Assembly (NCBI RefSeq): GCF_015627105.1
Contig: NZ_VTDM01000002.1
Coordinates: 85,934 to 149,933, forward strand
Reading direction: 5' to 3'
Length of the DNA stretch: 64,000 nucleotides
Origin: Acinetobacter baretiae
GTDB taxonomy: Bacteria; Pseudomonadota; Gammaproteobacteria; Pseudomonadales; Moraxellaceae
This document shows positions 36,283 to 44,201 of this stretch, piece after piece. Every line of letters begins with the position of its first letter. Positions within the stretch are counted from its first letter, which is position 1. Position numbers and translations under genes: made by a program. The notes beneath the pieces were generated by a model. That model worked only from the letters and a program-made list of their open reading frames with translations. It made no database searches and was not told the DNA's origin.

Positions 36283-37977
36283 ATGTTGGCTGATCCAAGC
36301 AAAAAATACCGTCGCATGTATGAACGTGTTGACTTACCTAACCGTGAATGGCCGAATAATGAAATTACCAAAGCCCCACTGTGGATGAGTACAGACCTGC
36401 GAGACGGTAATCAAGCCATTTTTGAGCCAATGACCCTAGAACAAAAACTAAAAATGTTTTTAATGTTGGTGAAAATCGGATTTAAACATATTGAAATTGG
36501 TTTTCCATCTGCATCGCAAACTGATTTTGACTTTACTCGTCAACTCATTGAAGAAAATCTCATTCCAGATGACGTATATATTGAAGTTTTAGTCCAAGCA
36601 AGAGACCATTTAATTACTCGTACCTTTGAATCTTTGGTGGGTGCAAAACGTGCTATTGTGCATATTTACAACTCAAACTCACCAACATTTCGTCAAAAAG
36701 TGCTCAATACTGACGTAGATGGCGCAAAACAACTTGCAGTCAACGCAGCGACAAAAGTCAAAGAATATGCAAAAAAACAACCCGACACCGAATGGGTATT
36801 CCAATATAGTCCAGAGTGTTTTTCTGCAACAGAATTGAACGTTGCAAAAGAAGTCTGTGATGCTGTCACAGCGATTTGGGATGCATCACCCGACAATAAA
36901 GTCATTTTAAATCTGCCTGCCACTGTTGAAGTATCGACTCCCAACGTGTATGCCGATCAAATCGAATGGATGCACCGTCATCTTGCTCGCCGTGATGGGG
37001 TTATTATTTCAGTGCACTGTCACAATGACCGTGGCTGTGGCATTGCAGCCTCTGAACTTGCCATTATGGCAGGTGCAGATCGTGTAGAAGGCTGTGTATT
37101 TGGTAATGGTGAACGCACAGGGAACGTTGATATTGCTGCCATCGCACTTAATATGTACACCCAAGGTGTTGCACCAGCGCTTGATTTTTCTAATATTAAT
37201 GAAATTATTGCCACGGTTGAAGAATGTACTGGACTACCCGTACACCCACGTCACCCTTATGCAGGTGATTTGGTCTTTACTGCATTTTCAGGCTCACACC
37301 AAGATGCGATCAAAAAAGGCTTTGATTTCCAAAAAAATGAAGCCATTTGGGACATGCCGTATTTACCCATTGACCCCAAAGACTTGGGACGTGACTACGA
37401 TGCAGTGATTCGTGTAAATAGCCAGTCAGGTAAAGGTGGTATTGCTTACTTACTTGAATCAAACTACAACGTCACACTACCGCGCCGTGTACAAATTGAA
37501 TTTAGCCAAATTGTACAAGCACATACAGACACAACGTCTGCTGAAATCTCCGCATCAGATATTTGGAAGCTGTTTCAAGCCACGTATGTCAATATTAAAG
37601 ACAAATACTACAGCGTAAAAAAATACCAACTGTCTACTCAAAACAACGACCAAGTCATCGATCTAGACATTGAAATTAATCAAAAAACTCAACGATTGCA
37701 CGGGCGTGGTAATGGGCCAATTTCAGCAGTCATTGATGCATTGCAACTTCCAATTGATGTCTTACATTATGAAGAACGTAGTATTGGTACAGGTGCAAGC
37801 GCACAATCTTTAGCACTCCTTGAAATTCAAGTGAAAGATACAGGAAAAAGTACTTTTGCTGCAGGGATTCACAGCAATACTATTACCTCACCGATCGAGG
37901 CAATTATTGCCTGTACTAACCGCTTAATTGATCAAGGCATACTTCAAGTGACAGACATTGTGCCTGAAACCAAATAA
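36283..37977 (+). CDS. leuA: 2-Isopropylmalate synthase LeuA
   Basis: A 564-aa enzyme condensing acetyl-CoA with 2-oxoisovalerate, the first committed step of leucine synthesis. It has an HMGL-type TIM barrel (about residues 30-310; TDLRDGNQAIFEPM, with metal-binding VHCHNDRG near 247), then linker and the C-terminal LeuA dimer/regulatory domain (about 440-560), usually the site of leucine feedback. The length and N-terminus place it in the longer LeuA type 2 group. AGGAGTGATCC precedes the ATG. A terminator follows; it is monocistronic. Confidence 0.95.
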   Translation: MLADPSKKYRRMYERVDLPNREWPNNEITKAPLWMSTDLRDGNQAIFEPMTLEQKLKMFLMLVKIGFKHIEIGFPSASQTDFDFTRQLIEENLIPDDVYIEVLVQARDHLITRTFESLVGAKRAIVHIYNSNSPTFRQKVLNTDVDGAKQLAVNAATKVKEYAKKQPDTEWVFQYSPECFSATELNVAKEVCDAVTAIWDASPDNKVILNLPATVEVSTPNVYADQIEWMHRHLARRDGVIISVHCHNDRGCGIAASELAIMAGADRVEGCVFGNGERTGNVDIAAIALNMYTQGVAPALDFSNINEIIATVEECTGLPVHPRHPYAGDLVFTAFSGSHQDAIKKGFDFQKNEAIWDMPYLPIDPKDLGRDYDAVIRVNSQSGKGGIAYLLESNYNVTLPRRVQIEFSQIVQAHTDTTSAEISASDIWKLFQATYVNIKDKYYSVKKYQLSTQNNDQVIDLDIEINQKTQRLHGRGNGPISAVIDALQLPIDVLHYEERSIGTGASAQSLALLEIQVKDTGKSTFAAGIHSNTITSPIEAIIACTNRLIDQGILQVTDIVPETK

Positions 37978-37999
37978 GCAATTAAAAATAATCGTTTCA

Positions 38000-38027
38000 A
38001 AAGGATACCCAAGTTGGTATCCTTTTT
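38000..38027 (+). terminator. leuA terminator
   Basis: AAAGGATACC, a 6-nt loop and GGTATCCTTT followed by Ts form a clear Rho-independent terminator after leuA. Confidence 0.85.
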
Positions 38028-38063
38028 CACACTCATGATTTCAAAATAAGGCGACTTACATTC

Positions 38064-39224
38064 GTGTCTTTTGCATCTGATTCAGTGGGTTTAGTCACCC
38101 CTAAAAAATATAGCTTTGAAGAACCCCTTGAGCTTGAGTGTGGTCGTATTTTGCCACGTTTTGAACTCATGGTCGAAACCTATGGCACACTCAATGCAGA
38201 TCATTCCAATGCAATCTTACTGTGTCATGCACTGTCAGGCCACCATCATGCCGCAGGCTACCACAGTGAAGATGACAAAAAACCAGGATGGTGGGATGCA
38301 TGTATTGGTCCAGGAAAAGCCATAGATACCAACCATTTTTTTGTGGTTGCACTCAATAATATTGGGGGTTGTCATGGCTCTACAGGGCCAATATCTCCAA
38401 ACCCAGACAACAATAACATGCCATATGGCCCAGACTTTCCGCTAGTCACGGTACGCGATTGGGTGCGTACACAAGCCATGCTTTCAGATCAAATGAATAT
38501 TCAAAAATGGTATGCCATTGTGGGGGGCTCACTCGGTGGCATGCAAGCATTACAATGGTCTGTTGATTATCCCGATCGCTTAGCACGTTGCGTCATTATT
38601 GCAAGTGCCCCAAAACTATCTGCGCAAAATATTGCATTTAATGAGGTTGCTAGACAGTCTATTTTATCTGATCCAGACTTTCACAATGGCTACTATTTAG
38701 CCAATGACAGCTACCCTCGCCGTGGCCTCATTTTGGCACGTATGGTTGGGCATATTACCTACTTATCTGAAGAAGCCATGAAACAAAAGTTTGGCCGTGA
38801 TTTAAAATCAGGGAAATTTATGTATGGTTTTGATGTCGAGTTTCAGGTTGAAAGTTACTTACGCTACCAAGGTGAACGTTTTAGTCAAAACTTTGATGCG
38901 AACACTTACCTGATTATGACCAAAGCACTAGACTACTTCGATCCATCGCGTGAATTTAATGCTTCTTTGACTGAAGCCATGAAAAATACACAGTGTCGAT
39001 TTTTGGTGATTTCATTTACCACAGATTGGCGCTTTAGTCCTGAGCGTTCAGAAGAAATTGTCAATGCACTCATTAGTAATAACAAACCTGTCAGCTATTT
39101 AGATATTAACGCTAAACAAGGTCACGACTCATTTTTGTTTCCAATACCACTGTATGTCAATACATTGCGTGCATTCTTAGGTGGTGAAGCACTGCTTCAT
39201 GAAAAAGTGGCACAACAAGGATAA
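38064..39224 (+). CDS. metX: Homoserine O-acyltransferase MetX
   Basis: A 386-aa alpha/beta-hydrolase-fold enzyme acylating homoserine in methionine synthesis. The nucleophile elbow is [12 protein letters not shown] near residue 155; the catalytic Asp is near FTTDWRFSP and the His in KQGHDSF near the C-terminus. Gammaproteobacterial MetX proteins next to metW can use succinyl-CoA rather than acetyl-CoA, so the acyl donor is left open. It starts with GTG and overlaps no neighbour; metW begins five bases after its stop. Confidence 0.94.
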   Translation: MSFASDSVGLVTPKKYSFEEPLELECGRILPRFELMVETYGTLNADHSNAILLCHALSGHHHAAGYHSEDDKKPGWWDACIGPGKAIDTNHFFVVALNNIGGCHGSTGPISPNPDNNNMPYGPDFPLVTVRDWVRTQAMLSDQMNIQKWYAIVGGSLGGMQALQWSVDYPDRLARCVIIASAPKLSAQNIAFNEVARQSILSDPDFHNGYYLANDSYPRRGLILARMVGHITYLSEEAMKQKFGRDLKSGKFMYGFDVEFQVESYLRYQGERFSQNFDANTYLIMTKALDYFDPSREFNASLTEAMKNTQCRFLVISFTTDWRFSPERSEEIVNALISNNKPVSYLDINAKQGHDSFLFPIPLYVNTLRAFLGGEALLHEKVAQQG

Positions 39225-39229
39225 ATGTC

Positions 39230-39823
39230 ATGCGATTAGATCAACAACTTTCCGAAAAATGGATTAGCCCAAGCGATAAAGTGCTCGATTTAGGCTGTGG
39301 TGATGGTGAATTACTGGCTCATTTGAGCAAAAAATATAACATCAGTGCATATGGCATGGAAATTGATCAAGAAAAGATTGCAATTGCCATTGGTCGAGGG
39401 TTAAATATTATACAACAAGACTTAAACATTGGCTTACACCGTTTTGCAGATCAATCTTTTGATTATGTGGTTATGGCACAAGCTTTGCAGTCTGTTGATG
39501 CACCAGATGTATTGTTAAAGGACATGGTTCGGGTCGGTAAACAAGCCATTATTACCTTTCCTAACTTTGCCCATTGGAAAACACGTGCTTTTTTAGCCTT
39601 AAAAGGTAAAATGCCCGTGTCCAAAGCATTACCATACATGTGGTACAACACCCCTAACATTCATTTATGTACCTTCCGAGATTTTGAAGCACTGTGTGCT
39701 GACAATAATATTCGGATTATTAACCGACTCTCTGTCAATGGGAATCAAGAAGACAGCTTTTTAGGTAAACGTCTTCCAAACCTCTTTGGCGAAGTAGCGA
39801 TTTATCGAGTGAGCGCTATATGA
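39230..39823 (+). CDS. metW: Methionine biosynthesis protein MetW
   Basis: A 197-aa class I SAM-methyltransferase-like protein. Motif I is VLDLGCGDGELLAHL from residue 18. MetW is regularly encoded directly after metX and is needed for, or enhances, homoserine acylation in several bacteria; its own chemistry is unsettled. The gene is coupled to metX (5-nt gap), and its stop overlaps the start of the next gene (4 nt). Confidence 0.92.
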   Translation: MRLDQQLSEKWISPSDKVLDLGCGDGELLAHLSKKYNISAYGMEIDQEKIAIAIGRGLNIIQQDLNIGLHRFADQSFDYVVMAQALQSVDAPDVLLKDMVRVGKQAIITFPNFAHWKTRAFLALKGKMPVSKALPYMWYNTPNIHLCTFRDFEALCADNNIRIINRLSVNGNQEDSFLGKRLPNLFGEVAIYRVSAI

Positions 39824-40410
39824 AAAAACTGTTTATGAGCACATTGCTTCTTGGTCTATCTGTACTATCTCATGCAGATCTACTACCCGCAAATCCACAG
39901 CCTTCGGCATCTTCACAAGCTGCACGCTATTCAACCATGGGGTTTACCCAACTTTTACAAGAAGCCAATGCAGGCCAAGCGGCAGCACAGTTTTATGTTG
40001 CTATGCATTATCAAGCAGGTAAAGATACTGCAAAAGACATTAACCAAGCATTTTCTTGGTATAAAAAAGCTGCAGATCAAGGCATTCCTGCTGCACAATT
40101 AAATGTTGGCCGTATGCTTGCTGATGGTATGGGTACCAATAAAAATATTGTTTTGGCACGTAGCTATCTAGAAAAAGCCGCCAGTCACGGCGATAACCGT
40201 GCAAGCTTTAATCTTGCACTTATGGAAGAACATAAAAAAGATTACATTGGTGCTTATCAGTGGTATGAGTTATCTACCCGTGACGGCATGTTAGACAACA
40301 AAGTGATGAACATGTCTGAAACCAAGAAAACTGCTTTAGCGGCCAACTTAACGCCCGATCAAATTCGCCAAGCTGTTGACCGCGCGGATCGTTGGATTCA
40401 AGCCCAATAA
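39820..40410 (+). CDS. Secreted Sel1-repeat protein
   Basis: A 196-aa exported protein. A signal peptide of about 19 residues (ending LSHA) precedes roughly three Sel1-like helical repeats (residues 50-155), for example AQFYVAMHYQAGKDTAKDIN and AQLNVGRMLADGMGTNKNIV. Such repeats mediate protein-protein contacts; no enzymatic motif is seen. The ATG overlaps the metW stop (ATGA), so expression is coupled to metXW, though a functional tie to methionine synthesis is not evident. A terminator follows. Confidence 0.85.
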   Translation: MKKLFMSTLLLGLSVLSHADLLPANPQPSASSQAARYSTMGFTQLLQEANAGQAAAQFYVAMHYQAGKDTAKDINQAFSWYKKAADQGIPAAQLNVGRMLADGMGTNKNIVLARSYLEKAASHGDNRASFNLALMEEHKKDYIGAYQWYELSTRDGMLDNKVMNMSETKKTALAANLTPDQIRQAVDRADRWIQAQ

Positions 40411-40430
40411 ACTGCTCATCGCTCACTCCG

Positions 40431-40457
40431 AAACAGCACTTTTGTGCTGTTTTTTTG
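40431..40457 (+). terminator. Terminator of the metX-metW-sel1 unit
   Basis: ACAGCAC, a TTTT loop and GTGCTGT followed by seven Ts form a strong terminator. Confidence 0.88.
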
Positions 40458-40518
40458 TTTTTCAATTTTATTTTGTGCATAATTATAATCTCTACCATTT
40501 CCCCATAAAAATCCCCAT

Positions 40519-41151
40519 ATGACTCAATCGACTTGGCTAGAAAAGCACACGGATCTTGTGCTTGCCAGTAACAACAAAGGTAAAATTTCTGAATTTAACC
40601 ATATTTTTGAAACACTCAACTTACCCATTCAAGTGATTCCACAAGGACACCTTCAGATTGAAGATGCTGTTGAAGATGGCTTGAGCTTCATTGAAAATGC
40701 AATTTTGAAAGCTCGACATGCTGCAAAACATTCAGGAAAACCTGCAATTGCTGATGACTCAGGTTTATGTGTGCCTGCTTTAGGGGGTGCACCTGGCATT
40801 TATTCAGCACGTTACGCAGGTGAACACGGCAATGATTCAGCAAACAACCACAAACTGATTCAAGCCTTACAACCTTTACGTCAAAAACATACCATCATTA
40901 CGGGTATGTTTGTCTGCGTATTGGCTTTTGTAGAACATGCAGAAGATCCTCTGCCCAAAATATTTCAAGGAGTATGGCAAGGAGAAATTCTCACAGAAGC
41001 ACGTGGCGAACATGGCTTTGGCTATGACCCATTATTTTGGTTACCTGAACTTGGAAAAACAAGTGCAGAACTTGAAAAGGCTGAAAAAAATAAAATAAGC
41101 CATCGAGGCCAAGCAATGCAGGCTTTTATTCAAAGTTTAATCACAAACTAA
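40519..41151 (+). CDS. rdgB: XTP/dITP pyrophosphatase RdgB
   Basis: A 210-aa Ham1/RdgB-family nucleotide hydrolase that removes non-canonical purine triphosphates such as dITP and XTP. ASNNKGKISEF is the nucleotide-binding start, FIENAILKARHAA follows near residue 57, and IADDSGLCVPALGGAPG near 75 carries the catalytic aspartate. FGYDPLFWLPELGKTSAEL is typical of the C-terminal half. Length normal. It is followed by a perfect hairpin and a broken small gene. Confidence 0.95.
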   Translation: MTQSTWLEKHTDLVLASNNKGKISEFNHIFETLNLPIQVIPQGHLQIEDAVEDGLSFIENAILKARHAAKHSGKPAIADDSGLCVPALGGAPGIYSARYAGEHGNDSANNHKLIQALQPLRQKHTIITGMFVCVLAFVEHAEDPLPKIFQGVWQGEILTEARGEHGFGYDPLFWLPELGKTSAELEKAEKNKISHRGQAMQAFIQSLITN

Positions 41152-41156
41152 ATCTT

Positions 41157-41198
41157 TTCTAAGTGAGGTGGTGATGATTCAGACCACCTCACTTAGAA
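41157..41198 (+). terminator. rdgB hairpin terminator
   Basis: A perfect 16-bp stem (41157-41172 with 41183-41198) with a 10-nt loop begins six bases after the rdgB stop. No T tract follows, but its strength makes a 3'-end role likely. Confidence 0.65.
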
Positions 41199-41249
41199 CA
41201 CCACCATAAATCAGCGTCATGCAACAGCATTTAAAACAAAGACTGCTTC

Positions 41250-41438
41250 GTGGTTGTAAGGAAAAAAATTGATCAAAAAGGTGAAAATGTTGGTCGATCA
41301 TTTTATGCCTTTTTTAAAAATAAAAATGACGAACCCGAATTTCTTATGGAGGCAGCATATTAGTGGATCATCACCCACCGACTCAATCACTTTGAAAAAT
41401 CCGTTAAAATTAAAGCACTCATACAACAAGTGCATTAA
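41250..41438 (+). pseudogene. Remnant of a small gene with in-frame TAG
   Basis: Read in one frame from GTG 41250, this gives a protein-like stretch ending NDEPEFLMEAAY, then TAG at 41361-41363, then WIITHRLNHFEKSVKIKALI in the same frame to TAA at 41436. The peptide before and after the stop has balanced, protein-like composition, unlike the overlapping frame, so this looks like a gene of about 60 codons disabled by one nonsense change. I do not recognise the family. No convincing ribosome site is visible. Confidence 0.45.
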
Positions 41439-41458
41439 CACATTTTGTAAAGCTCAAC

Positions 41459-41581
41459 ACCTTAATCACGGATAAAATTTTATTTCAACATGACGTATTT
41501 ATATATTTTTCACCATATAGAATATTGATATAACATCAATGTTCTATCACTTTATTTGTAATACAAGATGGTAAAGAAAAA
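41459..41581 (-). repeat. MITE-related repeat fragment
   Basis: On the minus strand this matches the element at 49731-49937 in two perfect blocks: 41459-41484 equals 49911-49936 (26 bp) and 41552-41581 equals 49798-49827 (30 bp). The stretch between is diverged and 16 bp shorter. The far end after 41581 is only weakly similar, so the copy is incomplete or decayed. It lies just beyond the pseudogene. Confidence 0.7.
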
Positions 41582-41645
41582 CAATATCATTGAGATAAAA
41601 TACATCAGACCGTTACCTCATCGGAGGTCTTATCCTTTATTAGAG

Positions 41646-42524
41646 CTAAAATAACCAATACAGCAATGCAAATACTCCTATTGTACAGATACTAACAATC
41701 GTTCCTGCCGCAATATAGGTCGCAGAACGCCCTGTTGCACTATAATGTGTCTCTAATGCCACAATATTTGCCGCAGGAGGCAAACAAAATAAAAAGAAAA
41801 GTAAAGCAATATGTTGTTGAACAAAAAGATTGGAGCTTAAAACATAAAATACTGCACACAGCACAGCCCCTACACTCAACTTTACGAACATCACTTGAGT
41901 ACTATGCTTTAAATCTTGTAAATTAACCCGAGTTTGACTTAACCACATCCCTAAAATTGCCATACCCGCAAAGACCATTGCAAATTTTGCAAATGCATAC
42001 AATTCAAGTAACCACCACTGACCATTGATTAAAGTGTGTATTGAAAATAAACGCAGTACTAGCGCAATGCATAGTGCAATTGTTGGTGGAGCATGTATTA
42101 TTTTTTTAATGACATCTGACCGCTGAGGCTGAACATCACTGACTGCATAAATAGCCCAAATATTTCCAAAAATTGAACTTCCTACATATAATGCAATCAT
42201 TGCTGCACTCACAGGCTGCCCAAAAATAAGTAATGCTAAAGGAAAACCCAACCACCCAATATTACTGTAGCTGGCACATAATGCCACCAAACGATCTTTA
42301 TATCGCAAAACGCACACCATATACACCACAATAGATGCAATGAAGCTAAACAGTATGAGTAACATACTACCTGACTGATAAAACAGCATGTTATATACAA
42401 TAATAAATGGAATAAAACATCGTGCTAATCCAACTGCACAAAATGTTTTAACACGTTTAGCGATAGAAAAATTTTGAATAAGCCAACCAAAAATAAATGC
42501 AAAAATCGGCAATCCAATTGACAT
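41646..42524 (-). CDS. AEC-family permease (auxin efflux carrier/malate permease type)
   Basis: A 292-aa inner-membrane protein with about ten hydrophobic helices, of the AEC family, whose bacterial members carry malate or other small organic acids. SNIGWLGFPLALLIFGQPVS near residue 95 is the conserved N-terminal bundle motif, and LPPAANIVALETHY near 250 is the matching C-terminal one. The ATG at 42524 is preferred over a TTG at 42536. No neighbouring catabolic gene points to the substrate. Confidence 0.78.
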   Translation of the reverse strand: MSIGLPIFAFIFGWLIQNFSIAKRVKTFCAVGLARCFIPFIIVYNMLFYQSGSMLLILFSFIASIVVYMVCVLRYKDRLVALCASYSNIGWLGFPLALLIFGQPVSAAMIALYVGSSIFGNIWAIYAVSDVQPQRSDVIKKIIHAPPTIALCIALVLRLFSIHTLINGQWWLLELYAFAKFAMVFAGMAILGMWLSQTRVNLQDLKHSTQVMFVKLSVGAVLCAVFYVLSSNLFVQQHIALLFFLFCLPPAANIVALETHYSATGRSATYIAAGTIVSICTIGVFALLYWLF

Positions 42525-42668
42525 CACACGCCCCAATAAAAATGAATATACTGTTTATGAATCAATCAAATAACAGATTACGCTTAAAAATTCTTTAAAT
42601 TGCAATTTGGCCGTCATTCAAATGTAATAACATCTTGTTTCCATAGAGCTAATTTTATGGAGATCACT

Positions 42669-42890
42669 ATGGCTGGTTTATCAATTTGGCACGTCATCAT
42701 TTTTTTAATTGTCGTTGTACTTTTATTTGGCACATCTAAACTTAAAAATTTGGGTAAAGATATGGGTGGTGCGGTCAAAGACTTTAAAAAAACAATGCAA
42801 GATGATGATCAACCCGAACAACTTCCTGCAACAACACCTCGTACAGTCAAAGCCGAATCAAATGTGACACAAAACAGTAAAACTGGGTAA
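42669..42890 (+). CDS. tatA: Twin-arginine translocase subunit TatA
   Basis: A 73-aa membrane protein forming the Tat pore. [20 protein letters not shown] is the single N-terminal helix, ending in the conserved FG hinge (LLFGTSKL), followed by an amphipathic helix ([20 protein letters not shown]) and a polar tail. The open frame extends upstream, but GGAG at 42659-42662 places the start at 42669. tatB begins three bases after its stop. Confidence 0.95.
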   Translation: MAGLSIWHVIIFLIVVVLLFGTSKLKNLGKDMGGAVKDFKKTMQDDDQPEQLPATTPRTVKAESNVTQNSKTG

Positions 42891-42893
42891 ATT

Positions 42894-43316
42894 ATGCTAA
42901 ACATTGGCATTTCTGAATTTTTAGTTTTTGCAGTCGTTGCACTTGTGGTCCTCGGTCCAGATAAACTGCCTGAGGCGTTACGCTTTGTTGGAAAGTGGTA
43001 CAGTAAAGGCAAGCGTTTTGTGAGCAATATTCAAAATGATATCGATCATGAACTGCGTGTATCTGAACTCAAAGACCAAATGCAAAAAGAAATGCTACGC
43101 ATTGCCGAGCTTGAACGAAAAATGCAAGATCAAATGGATGCACTTAGCCACATCGAAACATCACAAGCTAAACCTCAAGTGCATACCGCTTATACGCATG
43201 TAAAACAGTTACGTTATGGCTATACCACACACTGCCCAAGTATGACCTGTGTGGTGATTCCTGAATCAATAACACAGCAATCGTACAATCCCATTACCCT
43301 CAAGGTCGCTGTATGA
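42894..43316 (+). CDS. tatB: Twin-arginine translocase subunit TatB
   Basis: A 140-aa Tat receptor-complex subunit. It has one N-terminal helix (IGISEFLVFAVVALVVLGPD), the LGPDKLPEALRFVGKW amphipathic segment, then a charged coiled-coil-like stretch (residues 45-85) and a variable tail. It overlaps tatC by four bases (ATGA), so the two are coupled. Confidence 0.94.
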   Translation: MLNIGISEFLVFAVVALVVLGPDKLPEALRFVGKWYSKGKRFVSNIQNDIDHELRVSELKDQMQKEMLRIAELERKMQDQMDALSHIETSQAKPQVHTAYTHVKQLRYGYTTHCPSMTCVVIPESITQQSYNPITLKVAV

Positions 43317-44086
43317 CTTCGCTTCCAAACACCCAACCAGACCACTCAAGTCATGTTGAACTAGATGAGATGCCAATCCATAAGCATTTAATTATTCTAA
43401 GAAAATATTTAATTCGTATGGTTGGTGTTCTTTTGGGTCTATTTTTATGTTTGCTGCCCTTTGCCAATCAAACCTATCAATTACTCTCAGAGCCCCTAAG
43501 AGCACAGTTACCCATTAATTCATCTATGATTGCAACCGATGTGACGGCCACATTTTTAGCACCATTTAAGTTAAATCTTTTTGTCGCACTCATGATAAGT
43601 ATGCCATTTATTCTGTATCAAACATGGCTATATATTAAACCTGCTCTTCATCAACACGAAAAAAGCCTGACTTTTCCACTCATGGCAGGAAGTATTACCT
43701 TGTTTTACACAGGAATTGCTTTTGCCTACTTTATTGTTTTACCTTCAATTCTTCACTTCTTTATTAGTGTTTCTCCTGAAAGTGTCGCACCCATGACAGA
43801 CATCAACAGCTACTTAAGCTTTTGTTTAAAGCTTTTTTTAGTTTTTGGTTTAACCTTTGAAATTCCTGTTGTGACATTACTTTTAATTATTACGGGTATT
43901 GTACCTACCGAAAGCCTGATTAAAAAAAGACGGTTTATTATTGTCGGTTGTTTTTTTATTGCGATGTTTGCCACCCCACCCGATGCTATTTCAATGATTA
44001 TGTTGGCTGTTCCGATGTGGCTTTTATTTGAACTTGGACTCGTTTTTGGAAAAATAATTGAAAAAAGAAAACAATCTAAAGCTTAA
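43313..44086 (+). CDS. tatC: Twin-arginine translocase subunit TatC
   Basis: A 257-aa polytopic protein with six membrane helices that binds twin-arginine signal peptides. Visible TatC features are the N-terminal HLIILRKYLIRM, FILYQTWLYIKPALHQHEK near residue 100, FGLTFEIPVVTLLLI near 180 and KRRFIIVGCFFIAMFATPPDAISM near 205. It completes tatABC; a Tat-dependent phosphatase gene follows after 115 bp under its own Pho box. Confidence 0.95.
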   Translation: MTSLPNTQPDHSSHVELDEMPIHKHLIILRKYLIRMVGVLLGLFLCLLPFANQTYQLLSEPLRAQLPINSSMIATDVTATFLAPFKLNLFVALMISMPFILYQTWLYIKPALHQHEKSLTFPLMAGSITLFYTGIAFAYFIVLPSILHFFISVSPESVAPMTDINSYLSFCLKLFLVFGLTFEIPVVTLLLIITGIVPTESLIKKRRFIIVGCFFIAMFATPPDAISMIMLAVPMWLLFELGLVFGKIIEKRKQSKA

Positions 44087-44108
44087 ATAAAACTTAAATT
44101 TAACCATT

Positions 44109-44126
44109 TTGTCATGATTTTGTCAG
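44109..44126 (+). promoter_or_regulatory. Pho box upstream of phoX
   Basis: TTGTCAT, GATT, TTGTCAG: two 7-bp direct repeats 4 bp apart, matching the PhoB consensus CTGTCAT-N4-CTGTCAT. It lies 75 bp before the phoX ATG, with a possible -10 (TATATT) at 44152-44157. This predicts induction by phosphate starvation through PhoBR. Confidence 0.75.
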
Positions 44127-44201
44127 ATTACAGACATGTAAAGCCCCTAGTATATTTTCCTATTAAATATTTGATAAAACTGAACTTACTAGGGGTATAT
44201 C

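Larger units (their letters stand above)
41152..41645. other. Spacer with terminator, broken gene and repeat fragment
   Basis: The 494 bp between rdgB and the AEC permease gene hold a 16-bp hairpin, a pseudogene with an in-frame TAG (41250-41438) and a fragment related to the MITE-like family (41459-41581). The remaining 60 bp look non-coding. Confidence 0.6.

Noticed and set aside
41269..41475. 68-codon open frame on the plus strand
   Set aside because: Its composition is unlikely; another frame over the same bases reads as a protein interrupted by TAG, so this one is treated as a shadow.
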